From Atrichornis clamosus (Eukaryota; Chordata; Aves; Passeriformes; Menuridae), in NCBI GenBank assembly GCA_013400975.1, contig WBMZ01014185.1, forward strand, positions 62,001-126,000: a stretch of 64,000 nt of DNA, given 5' to 3'. The notes below the pieces were generated by a model. It had not been told where the DNA came from. It ran no database searches and saw nothing but the letters and a program-made list of their open reading frames with translations. Position 1 is the first letter of the stretch. Each line of letters begins with the position of its first letter. Positions 1 through 10,796 of this stretch are shown here, piece by piece. The position numbers were made by a program, and so were the translations under genes.

Positions 1-3000
1 TAAAATGTCTGCAGTCCTTTACAAAGATTTTAAAATTCCTATTCCCTAAGGATGATAAACATGGGAACATGAACAGAATTATACTTCTCTACAGTCTTCC
101 ATTGGCAGAAACATGAGACACCACTCTGTACATACATGATACTCTTACAGATCCCACACACAGAAGTTACTGACTGGAGCCAGGTATTTTCTAGACAGAA
201 AAGTCTTCAAAAAGACAAAACAAGCAAAACAATTGCATTAACTTTTTCACATCACTTCACACTGTCAACACTGAATATAGAGAGCTTTCTTTCATAGGGT
301 TTGATTCCTTCCCCATCACTTACTAATTCTGATTGATAAGGCAGCTTCTTACAACTTGGGGTTCTAGAACATCTTGCCAGTCCTCTGTGGGTTTTTAGTC
401 AGATATTGCAGCAAATCAATTTGATCTGCCATATTTTGGCCTTTAACTTTTCCTCTGAAGATAATTATGTTGGATGAGAACCTTGCATAAGATATTCTTA
501 GAAGTTTTTTAGAGAGCATTACAATAGCATAAAATTCGATTTATCTAAACATGTTCAACATGTACTCTCGTACTATGAAATGTCATTTCAGCAGCCATTC
601 AGATGAATCTTTGAGCTTCATTGGAATTTGTCTCTGAGTGTGTTTAACAATATGAATAATGAATCACAAGCAAGTTTTACTAAATATAACAGCTGTCAGC
701 TAAAATATATGGTTAGTAGAACACAGTGGATTCCTGGTATGGAAGTAAAGGACAAGTTAGAAAAATATCTGGTAAATGACTAAGAGTTAATGTACTATCA
801 TATTTTTTTACTTATTTCATGAGGGTTTTTTTAAAATGTTTTTTTCCTGAAATTAAATGGCCACAAATGTGGAAGACATTACTGTTTTTGCCTGTATGAA
901 GATGAGCACAAAGTGTTCAAGTAGTATATTCATAGGTAGGCACAGAACTCGACCCCTGAGAATTCACTGTCTTCAGTATCTCTAGGATTTGGACAATTGT
1001 TGGTATAAAAATAACACCAAAGTTCTTGAAATGTTTTCTGCTTATGAAGAATAGCTTAAAGGCAGAATCCTCTTCTGATAGAGCATGTTATTCGTAACAG
1101 AAAATAAGCAGAATTACCACAACTTCACTTGCAGTGCCACTGGCATGCTTCAGTGTGTCCCTAGCTTTCTAATGCAGTACTTCTTTTATATTGCTTCCTC
1201 TGCTTGCACCCATTGTTCTCTGCTCATTTGCAAAGCATTTTCTATTTCATGAGTCACTGAAGGACTCAGGGACAAGGAGCATGTCCTTTTGTTCATAATA
1301 TATCATTGCTATTCAGTATCGAGAGATGTTAATTATTCTAAAATTGTTGCCTGGTTTTTACTCAGCCTACTTGAAGTAATTTCCAGAGAAGACACTAGGA
1401 GAGCTGGTAATTATAAACTGAGCAAGAACCTCGCGGCCATGATGGTTTGAAAAGATCATAGTCTATTTATTCTTAGCTTTAGAACTTCAGAATATATCAT
1501 CAAGTAGCTGTTTGTCTGTATAGTGACAGGTGTGGACTAGTGAGTTGGAAAGACTTTGCCAGGAGACTCATGCCTATGACTTTGACAGCTGGGATTAATG
1601 TGTTCTGCAATGTCCGAGATTTCAAACTTCTTTGGAACTCCTAGAATTTTAATAAAGTTTATTTTATTATATCTACATGTCTGGAATATTGTCTACAGCT
1701 TATTCACGTATAAACCTTTTATACATATGTAATGCATATGTAATATATATATAGAGAGTATCACTCTTGCCTTTTATAAATACATAAAAGCAACACAAAA
1801 TAGTAGATTTTATTATCTATATCACAGTGCGTATTTTTCACCTTATCATTTCCAGGATGTGTTTGATGTAATCTTTTTACTACGTACAAAATGATCTTAC
1901 CTTTAGGAAGCAGTCTGAAAAAAATAAGCTTCCACATCAGGCACGACTGGGAATGTATACACATTTCTGAAATCAGCCTGGCTCATTGAAGAACTGGCCA
2001 TACGTTACAGACTTGAATTGACATCTAATAGATCCTTAGAAGGCAAGTCTGCTGCAGTTCTGGCTCATGTTTATGTTTCTCTCCTTAGGTGTGCTTTCAG
2101 GTTTTGACATTTTTCCAAAAGCAAGAGCAACTCTTTTTTAAGGGTAGGAAAAACAACCTTTCCCACATACATTAGTTTTTGCAGGCACATAAAGAAGATA
2201 AAATCTTGGCCCAGGCTCTTAATGTGAATCTGTAGTACCACAGAGAGCCCCTACTGACCTTGAGATATGTTGACTGAGTAATTAGTTTAGTCATGGATTA
2301 TTTAATTTGTTTGCATGTGTGTTATATCTATGTAATCATCATGATGTGTTTGATACCTCATGTGGGATTAAGATGTTGATTTTTTTATCCTTTTTAAGAT
2401 TTCCAGTCAGAGAAAAAGAAAAGCTGGTAACAGCATCTAGCAGCTGGAGATGAAGTAGACTTGGCACACTCACATTCCTTAGGCTACCTGCTAGCAAACA
2501 AGAAAAAAATTCAGAGCAGCATTCAAAAGGTACATACTGTACAAATCTCATTATCTGTATTTATTCAGTAAGTAGTAAACATCTCTTCGTACTGTGTGAA
2601 GTGGGAGCTCATGGTTTTGAGCTTTTCTAGTTCCAAACTCTCATTTGAGGTATTGCAATAGCCGCCAAAAACTGAAATAATCTACATGTTTTCTTCCAAA
2701 GGGAATATTGTGATTTACATGTGTTATATTTTGCAAGTGCCAACAGAATGATAAAAAATTCTCTTTCAGCTCACTTCTTAACTCATACTGGTTCTCCAAT
2801 GTGAGTTGCAAGCAATTTGTGATGGTAATATATGTTGGAGGCCATTAGAGGTACAGGTGCTGTGCATTTGGCAATACACATCAGGAAGAGTCAGCTTGGG
2901 AATCTGAGGTCCTGGTAATGCAAACCATAATGTAAAATTTCCACTTACTCAGAAATTATTGACAGTATTTTATTGTCACCTTTATATATTTAATCAAATA

Positions 3001-4796
3001 AAATAATGAGCCAAAATCACATTTGAGTGCTACTCTGGGGAAATAGTTGCAGTGTTTATTGTTTATGGATGAAGAAACAGGGGCACTGTAAACTGTTTTA
3101 CAGGATTTTTTGAATTAAATTTGGAAGCCAAGTACCTTTCTAGATTCAGATTTTTGGGAAGTTAATTCTTTGCAAACCCATCAGTTTTCTACAAAAATTT
3201 GCAATAAGTCTGATGGCATCATGAAGAGAATAAGAAAGTGCTTATTATGCTTTATAAGTATCACAAACATTTCTAATCATCTACTTGGTATAGCTACCTG
3301 ACAATGCAGAGTTAAATCCTGGAGACTGTTAAAATAAATAGAGACAGAATTAGTCCCATTAAGGAAACACTGTGAAGGACTATCAATTAAAGAAGTCTGG
3401 CTTGGTTCTACTCAAGCTAGTAAAATAGGATTTTGCAGATTTTGTAAGAGAAAATATCATAGAATAATCTAAACCACAACTGAACTCTTCAATAACTGTT
3501 CAGGCACTTAAAACGTTAAAAGAAACATTAAGTTCCTCAGGCTTGAACCTAGGAGGGTTGAACCACTGACAGACTTCAAGCCTACACAGGTGAAAGGCTG
3601 AATAGTTTGCCAATAATTACAGTAGATTCATCCACTCCCACTGAGTGTTTGACTTGGCTTCTTAGCCTATGTCTGATATGTAGCAGCTGGGTCTCTGGCG
3701 AGGCTTATGTTCCAGCTGGGAAGGAGCAAACACCAGGCTGACTAGGAAGTAGAAGCTCACAGCCTCCACTGTCTCTCAGAAGAGATTATTCCCTGCAGCC
3801 AGATGGTTTAACATAACAAACACTGCAGTGAGGCATCAGTTGCAGGTTGGAGGCAATGGTCATATTGACTGTCTTTCTGCTGAGATTGGGGTCTGCTTGG
3901 ATGAGTTTTCCTTCCAGTATGTTTTGTCTTCTTGGTGGTTTTGTGCTAAGTGTTCAGCAGAGGAAAGTGTTCAGCAGAGAGAATGTGCTTAGCTGTGCTG
4001 GTACTTTTCCTATGCTGCCAGGAAATAGGCTCCAGGTAGAAAATCATCTTTTAAATTGCTACACTGCAGCTCAAGTGGGTGTGAGCTCTGCACGTGCTTA
4101 TTCTCCTCGCAGTCTCTGACTCCCAGCTGGGAATGGTGTGTAGCAGGACTGATGCTGTTCTGCTCCTTGCTTGTAACAGCCTTCCTGTGCTTGCTTCTGG
4201 GGGGAAGTGGTCAAGCAGTGTCACCACCTTACAAAGGTAAAGGAAGTTAAGAGATCATATAGGGGAGCATTCCTATTATAATGATGGAATATTAAAGAAT
4301 AAGGGCTAATGTGTAACTAGGGAGAATAGGCATTTGCTGTTCAACATCTACTTCTGACCTAGTTGGATCTTTGGGATGAACTTTTTTAATGTAATGTTGG
4401 TTTTTCTCAAATAATTTTCTTGAGATTCTTTAATCAACTAAACCCTTTCAAAATAAGGATTGGTGAATGATTGAAGGATAGAAGGACTAAAGAGAGGTGA
4501 GAACTGTGGATTAGTAATTCCACTACTGTGAAACAATACATTAAATGCAACTTTAAATCACAGTAAATTAAAAATTCATAATGATACCAACATATAATTT
4601 TTGACCCAAACTTAGTGGGAAAAAACCCCTGTATGTGTACTTAAAGCATTTAGTAGATTTATATTTCCCTCCTCCGCCTTTGATGTAGGATCTAGGCATA
4701 ATTACAACCTACACGTTTGCTGGAGTGTAAAGTCTGAGTGATTATTAGGGCAGTCATATTAAGGAAATGTGAAAGAGGCTGATTCTCTGTGTTAGG
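1..4796. other. AT-rich unique sequence, no gene seen
   Basis: No repeat family or exon is recognised here. Open frames are short (at most about 90 codons, at 3847-4119 on the plus strand), show no known domain and lack convincing splice context. A short (TA)n run lies near 1741-1752. The stretch at about 3660-4250 is slightly richer in G+C than the rest, with no identity I can name. It is most likely intergenic or intronic DNA. Confidence 0.6.
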
Positions 4797-4817
4797 AATC
4801 ACAGACTCATAGAATCA

Positions 4818-5039
4818 TTAAGGTTGAAAAAGACCTCTTAGATCACCGAGTCCAACCATTAACCTAACACTTCTATCTTCAAATGAGACTATGTCCCCAA
4901 CTGCAACATCTATACATCTTTTGAATACCTTCAAGTATGGTGACTCTACCACTCCTCTGGGCAGCCTGTTCCACTTGTTAACAACTCTTGTGGTGAAGAA
5001 ATTTTTCCTAATATCCAATCTAAACTGCCCCTGGATCAA
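4818..5039 (-). pseudogene. CR1 ORF2 C-terminal fragment
   Basis: This frame encodes the C-terminal end of the CR1 ORF2 polyprotein. Residues 6-13 read FRLDIRKN, followed by a W-N-R-L-P-R motif typical of the CR1 ORF2 end. The frame then runs past the normal stop into the CR1 3' untranslated region, so its last ~20 residues are not real protein. It is separated from the RT frame upstream (5345-5785) by the internal deletion and frame breaks. It is a dead fragment, with no sign of host use. Confidence 0.8.
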
Positions 5040-5344
5040 CTTGAGGCCATTTCTCTTGTTCTGTCACCTGTTAATTGGGAAAAAATGACTGATCTCTCTC
5101 TTGCTACAACTTCCTTTCCAATAGTGACAGGGAGTGATAAGGTCTCCCCTCAACAACCCTTTCTCCAGGCTAAACAACCCCAGCTCCCTCAGCTTTTCTT
5201 CATAGGAGTTAATCTCTAGACTCTTCAGCAGCTAAATGGTTCTTCTCTAGATATCTACATTTCAATGTTTTTCTTGTAGTAAGAGGCCCAAAAAAGAGCA
5301 CAGGATTCGAGGTGCACTCATGTTCAGAGGCTGTTGGCCTGCAC

Positions 5345-5785
5345 TTACAGGTCGTTTTCTGCCAGACAGCCTTCCAGGCACTCATCCCCAACTCTGTAGT
5401 ATTGCATGGGCTCCTTGTGTCCCAAGTGCAGGACACAACACTTAGCCTTGTTGAACCTCATACTGTTGGTCTTGGCCCATTGATCCATCCTGTCCAGATC
5501 CCTCTCCATAGCCTTCCTATCCTCCAGCAGATCAACATTCCTACCCAATGTGGTGTTATCTGTGAACTTACTAAGGGTGCACTCATCGAGATCACCAATA
5601 AAGGTGTTAAATAGGACTGGGCCCAATACTGAGCCCTGGGCAACACCACTCGTGACTGGCCACCAGCTGGATGTAACTCCATTCACCACCACTCTCTGGG
5701 TCCAGCCATCCAGCAAGATTATTATACAGAAAAGAGTGCAGCCGTCCAAGCCATGAAGAGGTAGTTTCTCCAGGAGAATGCTGAT
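5345..5785 (-). pseudogene. CR1 ORF2 reverse-transcriptase fragment
   Basis: This is an open stretch on the minus strand (the frame stays open to 5824, but CR1 similarity stops near 5785). It keeps the RT landmark block [20 protein letters not shown], equivalent to the conserved PQGSxLGPxLF motif of non-LTR reverse transcriptases. About ten residues later the catalytic block, normally F-A-D-D in CR1, reads FTDN, so the second metal-binding aspartate is lost. It then reads through a fairly intact L-x-x-D-L-D-x-x-x-x-W region and a final block with N-K-A-K-C. The N-terminal RT fingers, the endonuclease and ORF1 are absent. It is a non-functional LINE relic. Confidence 0.88.
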
Positions 5786-8096
5786 GAACAAAGGTAACTG
5801 TGAAAAGGCCCATCCTCTTCTCACTTAAAGAAATTTATTTTGCAGAACTCGTAGGTAGCATGTTTCCATGGATAGCTTACACTAACGTAGAGTAGAAGTA
5901 AAGCAAGGATAAACTGTAACTGAGAAACTCCTAATCTGTGTTCAGTGCAATTACCTGTGCTGAACACAGGTGCATGGAACAAGACTGTGCTGGTGACTGA
6001 GTCACCCAATACTCTCTGAGAAGAAGGGCATCTGAGATAGATACTACTGGTGCCGAAAAAAGTAATGTTTATTGCAAATTCTGAGATGACAGACAAGGAG
6101 ATCTAATGTATACAGGAATTTGCTCAATCTGTGGGTGTGCAAAAGCAACTGTGTTCTGGAGAGGGAAAGGTCTAGTCCAGTAGTAATACATAATACATAG
6201 CAAACCACAGTATAATACAGGAGAATGTAGAGAAATAAGGAAGAAATGAAAGCAAAGAAAGATATGTTCTACCAGACAGAAATAATATATAAAATTAGGA
6301 GAAAAAAAGTAAAAAATAGAAACTCAGAGGTAGATAATAGAATAGGAGAATAATTAATTACAGTAAAAGGGAGTTAGAATCCCTTAGATCCACTGAGGGA
6401 CTGGCTGAACTCCTAATGCAGTAAGGCCATTTCTGGATAACACAGAGAATATAGGAAGAGATGACAGACTGCATTAAAGAAGGTGAGATTAAGATTTCTC
6501 TTTATTTTTCCTCTGGGCTATGCTTGTGTTATGGACTAGAGCTGCACTCACATATGGCCTAAAGATGTCTTGTCTTTTTTTTTGGTTTTGGGTTTTTTTT
6601 TTTTAAATCTGGAGGCTGCTGTGAGATGAATCATCCGGTAATAGCTGCCAATTTAGTCTGTGTAACTGGAACATATTGGCTTTTTTTTTTAATTTTTGTA
6701 TTTTTAAATGTAACTCTCTTCTGTCCTTTTCCAAAACTTAGGAATTTTGAGTTCACTTTTTATTTGTGGAACTTTTATAATTGGATATGGAATAGAAAGG
6801 GGGTCTGAAAATATGTTTAAATTTATTAAAAGAATTTTAAATCAGTCTAATCCTATCTTGAAGTTATCTGACATCTTTAAAAGTATAACTCTGAAGAACC
6901 TTACAAGTGTAAGACAGACTATATGAAAAAACCTATATGAAGTTCAGAACCAATCATAAATGATCATGATTTATAGCACCACATCAAATCCAGATAACCA
7001 CTAAAACCCATAATTCATTGTTATAGTATCTTAGTCAAGCCTGAAAAAAAGTCATCATGTTTATACTTGGGTAGTTCAGATGAGTAATTTATTGGTTCTA
7101 AAAAATAATGTACTGTAAAAATACTTGCAGGGCTCTGGACTCTGTCAACAATAAAAAGCTGTATTATGTATACAGGCCCATGCACTGGAAGTGTCCTTCA
7201 AGTAGCCTCCATGAATGTATTAAGGATAAACAGTGTCCTGATATGCTAAGCAATCTTACTTGCCGTAAACTTCTAATGTGCTAACTTTTTAGTAATAATA
7301 CCATTGAAAATCATCGTTTATCAGTGCTCTGAGGTAGATCACTTTGTCCTCCCTGGCTAATAGAGGCTACAAGTAATCTAAAGTTTTACACTTTTAAGGA
7401 AAAATTTACCTTTTATCCTAAAATACCTATAAGGGTTTATTGACCACATTTATAATTTGTAGGGCGTTTACAGAATTGTATTAATAATTAATGATTATAA
7501 CTTAAGTTCCTAACAAAAAGAAGCTAAGTTCTTATATCTCAAGCCATTCTGAAATGGAGACAATTTATCTTCATTTTGCATATCCAAGTCACAGGAAGAA
7601 ATGGCATAATGGACAGAGTATGGACAACAGCTTTTGTTCTGCAAATGAGAAAGTGATTGTAGGGAAAACAAACTGATGCTTATGGAATGGAACAAAACAG
7701 AAAGAAAACAAATGAGAGAAGAACAGTGTTTCAGGAAATGGAATAAATTTCAATGAGAAAATAGCATTTCTGAGTTGCTATGCCTGCATACCATTATGAC
7801 AAGAGAATGCTTAAAGGTTATTTCTGCTTGATTATCCAGCTGAAATCAAATGATCTCTTGCTGTAAGAGTACTTGAAATATTTAATAAAAGTTGGAAGTT
7901 CTAGCCATAAAATCCTGATTAATATTACATTTGAAAAATGACATATTTTAGTCCATATTTGATTTGTCTAATATAATTTTTATATTGTGCTCATTAGCAT
8001 GGTTTATAAGCAAATTTGATTGTCATTTGGCTATTTTTTTCCTGAATCTTTTTCCCTTCCAAAATCTCATACACTGTTATCCTGAACAGGTGACAG
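5786..8096. other. AT-rich sequence between two CR1 copies
   Basis: No exon or repeat is recognised between the two minus-strand CR1 pieces. There is A-rich DNA at about 6180-6360 and a T-rich run at 6571-6604. Frames of 60-90 codons here (for example 5821-6096 on the minus strand) look like chance. Confidence 0.55.
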
Positions 8097-8544
8097 GCCT
8101 GGGGAACACCACTGGTGATCGGTCACCAGTTGGATTTAACTCCATTCACCACCACTCTCTGGGCCCAGCCATCCAGCTATTTTTTAACCCAGTGAACAGT
8201 TCACCTGTCTAACCCAGGAATAGCCAGTTTCTCCAGGAGAATACTGTGGGAAATGGTGTCAAAGGCTTTACTAAGTCTAGGTAGACATCTGCTGCCTTTC
8301 CCTCACCCATGAGGTGGGTGACTTTGTCATAGAGGGAGATCAGGTTGGTCAAGCAGGACCTGCCTTTCCTAAACCCATGTCAAGCTGGACTTGATGCCCT
8401 GGTTCCTTGTGTGTGCCACATGGTGGCACTCAAGATGATCTGCTCCATGACCTTCTCCAGCACTGAGGTCAGGCTGACAAGCCTGTGGTTCCCCAGATCC
8501 TCCTTCTGGCCCTTCTTGTATATGGGCATCATGTTTGCCAACTT

Positions 8545-8880
8545 CTAGTCACCTGGGACCACCCCTGTTAGCCAGGGCTGCTGGTAAATGATTGAAAGTG
8601 GGTGTGTGAGCTCTTCTGCCAGCTCCCTCAGTACCCTTGGATTGATCCCAATCTGCCCCACAAGTGTGTCTAAGTGGTGTAGCAGGTCACTGTCCATTTC
8701 TCCTTGGATTATGGAGACTTCATTCTGCTCCCTGCTCCTGTCTTCCAGCTCAGAGGTCTGGTTACCTTGAGGACAGCTAGTCTTACTATTAAAGACTGAG
8801 GCAAAGAAGGCATTTAGTACGTCACCCTTTTCCTCATTCTTTGTCACTAGGCTTCCCTCTGAGTTCAGTAAGGGATGGAG
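8545..8880 (-). pseudogene. CR1 ORF2 segment upstream of RT core
   Basis: This minus-strand frame encodes the region just N-terminal to, and entering, the CR1 reverse transcriptase. It includes NAFFASVFNSK (CR1-type LNAFFASVF block) and later INPRVLRELAEELTHPLSII, matching the CR1 block that precedes the RT palm. The open frame continues to 8913, but its first ~11 residues come from the inserted CR1 tail, so they are not native. The usual 'GPDG' before 'PRVLREL' reads QIGIN, a change in a normally conserved loop. The downstream RT is out of frame. It is non-functional. Confidence 0.85.
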
Positions 8881-8883
8881 TTT

Positions 8884-8988
8884 CACAGAATGGTTCAGTT
8901 TGGAAGAAATCACAGTGAGTCATCTGGTTCAACCTCCCTGCTCAAACAGGGACATCCTAGAGCACATTACACAGGATTACATCCAGAC
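8884..8988 (-). mobile_element. Short CR1 3' tail nested inside an older CR1
   Basis: The plus strand 'cacagaatggttcagtttgg' through 'ctcaaacagggacatcctag' to 'acatccagacag' is the reverse complement of the last ~105 bases of a CR1 element. It splits the host CR1: the host text stops at 'agggatggagttt' and resumes at 'ctccttttgttgatgatgta'. This copy is therefore younger than the 8097-9757 element. It is heavily 5' truncated, which is typical of CR1. No clear target-site duplication is seen, which is normal for CR1. The tail belongs to a different CR1 subgroup (ACCATTCTGTGA end) from the 4797 and 10377 copies. Confidence 0.85.
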
Positions 8989-9177
8989 AGCTCTCCTTAG
9001 TTCTCCTTTTGTTGATGATGTATTTGTAAAAACATTTTTATTGTCTTTTAGCAGTAGTCAGATTTATTTGGGCTTTGGCCCTTCTCCTCTTTTCTCTGCA
9101 TAACCTTATGATGTTCTTGTAGTCTTCCTGAGTTGCCTGCCCCTTCTTCCAAAGATCATAAACTCTCCTTTTTCCCC

Positions 9178-9423
9178 TTAAGTTTCAGCCAAAAGCTCTC
9201 TGTTCAGCCAGATTGATCTTCCCCACTGGGTTGTCTTTCTGCACATGGGAATTGTCTGATCCTGTGCCTTTAAGATTTCATTCTTGAAGAATGTCCAGCC
9301 TTCCGAGACTCCTTTGCCCTTCAGGTCTGCCTTCCAAGGGGCTCTGTCAACTAGTGTCCTAAACAGGCCAAAGTCTGTCCCCCAGAAGTCCAAGACAGCA
9401 ATTCTGCTGAGCCCCTTCTCCAA
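9178..9423 (-). pseudogene. CR1 ORF2 endonuclease-RT linker fragment
   Basis: This 81-codon minus-strand frame lies in the true CR1 ORF2 frame. It reads through DFWGTDFGLFRTLVDRAPW, KGKGVSEGWTFFKNEILKAQ and a closing WLNRELLAE, which is the recognisable CR1 linker between the apurinic endonuclease and the reverse transcriptase. Upstream (higher coordinates) the endonuclease 'GDFNLPD' region can be seen at about 9545-9580, but it falls in another frame, so at least one frameshift separates them. It has no independent function. Confidence 0.8.
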
Positions 9424-9757
9424 AGATCAAAATCTGTATCATTCCATGATTGCTGTGCACAAGACACCCTCCAACCACTACGTCTCCCACCAGCCCTTTT
9501 CTGTTGACAAACAGCAGGTCCAGTGGGCCATGTTGTATTTCCAGCAGACATCTGGTAAGTTGAAGTCCCCCACAAGAACAAGGTCTAGCAATCATGAGTC
9601 CTCACCCAGCTGCTTATAGAATATTTCATCTTCCTCTTCATCCTAGCTGGGTGGTCTGTAACAGACTCCCACCATGATGCTTGCCTTGTTAGACTTCCCC
9701 CTGATTCTTTCCCATCTGCACTCAACCCTATTGTCACCATCAATAAGCTCTGAATGT

Positions 9758-10376
9758 TGCACCATTCATTTGTGAAGGAAAAGGGCATATTTATATAAAG
9801 AGGTAAATTAGAAATATTTTATTACAGAGAGCAGATAAAACTAACTTTTTTATGAATTATGCAAATAAATATTTTAGAAAAACAACAAGAGTGAAAAATG
9901 AAGGAAGAATAGGTCTGGTGGGAATAGAAAAGGAATGAAGTGCTGGGGAGAAAGTGAGGAAGAAAACATACGTGATACTTATGCATGATAATATCTGAAA
10001 ACTGAGAATAGCAATAATTGGCAGGATATTTGCTCTATTGCCACCCTTTTTTCTTTCTTTTTTTGTGAAAATTTTCACGTGTTAGTTTTGTTTTTGCATG
10101 AATTACAGAATGTACAAATTCACGTACAGTTCAATCACCCTTTTTAAAATTTCCTTTACTGTCTAGTTTTATCTGCAGTGTTGCTCAAAATCTCCTACCT
10201 TCAAAACTGCAATCTACTTAGCACTCTATGTAACTTCTTGCATATTTTGTTTTAACTTAATTTGGACACAGATAACTGAATTTATATTTAATATGTAGTG
10301 ACTATGAGCATTTGAAAGCATATCTGACAAACCAGTTATAAGTCTATTAGTTGTGTTTTGTACTCTTGTCTTTGCA
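9758..10376. other. AT-rich spacer between CR1 copies
   Basis: No gene or recognised repeat. The sequence is A/T-rich with a pyrimidine-rich block at 10044-10064. It ends exactly where the plus-strand CR1 begins. Confidence 0.5.
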
Positions 10377-10796
10377 GGTGAAGGGCCTGGAAAATAAGTC
10401 TTATGAAGAGCGGCTGAGGGAGCTGGAGTTGTTTAGCCTGGAGAAAAGGAGGCTCAGGGAAGACCTTATCACTCTCCACAACCTTCTGAGATTGTAGTGA
10501 GCTTGGGGACAGTCTATTCTCCCAGGAAACAACTGACAGGATGAGAGGAAATAGTCTCAAGTGGTGCCAGGGGAGATTCAGATTGGACATTAGGAAAAAT
10601 TTTTTCACATAAAGCGTTATCAAGCATTGGAACAGTCAAGGGAAGTGCTGGAGTCAGTATCCCTAGAAGTGTTCAAAAAGCTGTGGGTTTGGCACATGAG
10701 GACATGGTTTAATGGTGAGCATGGTGGTGGTACTAGGTTGATAGTTGGACTTGATAATCTCAGAGATGTTTTCCAACCTTAACGATTCTATGATTC
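10377..10796 (+). mobile_element. CR1 LINE 3' end, plus strand
   Basis: This 5'-truncated CR1 of about 420 bases begins at 'gtgaagggcctggaaaataa' and carries the ORF2 C-terminal coding block (gagcggctgagggagctgga; then the F-R-L-D-I-R-K-N equivalent near 10570-10600). It ends with the CR1 3' untranslated region and tail 'aacgattctatgattc'. Its tail type (ggtt..ggttgatagttggac) matches the 4797-5785 copy, so both probably come from related CR1 subfamilies. It lies in the opposite orientation to the two upstream copies. Numerous substitutions and stop codons show it is dead. Confidence 0.93.

Larger units (their letters stand above)
4797..5785 (-). mobile_element. CR1 LINE, 3' half, minus strand
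   Basis: Read on the minus strand this is the 3' part of an avian CR1 retrotransposon. The plus strand begins with the reverse complement of the CR1 tail (tcatagaatc, then the 'aaggttg...gacc...gtccaacc' block), runs through the ORF2 C-terminus and ends inside the reverse-transcriptase region at the 'tttctccaggagaatgctg' block near 5785, where it is 5' truncated as most CR1 copies are. Compared with remembered consensus, roughly 200 bases seem to be missing around 5312-5330, where the text jumps from the 'gaggtgc' block to the block preceding 'gtcgttttctgcc'. The tail type matches the copy at 10377-10796. The copy is inactive. Confidence 0.93.
8097..9757 (-). mobile_element. CR1 LINE, RT to endonuclease region, minus strand
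   Basis: This is a second CR1 copy. The plus strand from 'ggcctggggaacaccac' (8097) to the 'cctattgtcaccatcaataagctct' block (about 9753) follows the reverse complement of CR1 ORF2, from mid reverse transcriptase back through the linker to the endonuclease. Unlike normal LINE copies it has no 3' end: similarity stops abruptly at 8097 instead of running on to a CR1 tail. About 150 bases at this end duplicate sequence also present at 5633-5785, so the two are separate copies. It is interrupted at 8884-8988 by another CR1 tail. A gap of roughly 130 bases relative to remembered consensus lies near 9529. Confidence 0.92.

Noticed and set aside
1741..1752. (TA)n run as a promoter TATA box
   Set aside because: A simple repeat in AT-rich DNA with no transcript start or exon nearby.
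5312..5756. Plus-strand ORFs of 68-100 codons across the CR1
   Set aside because: They are antisense to the CR1 RT frame and have no independent support.
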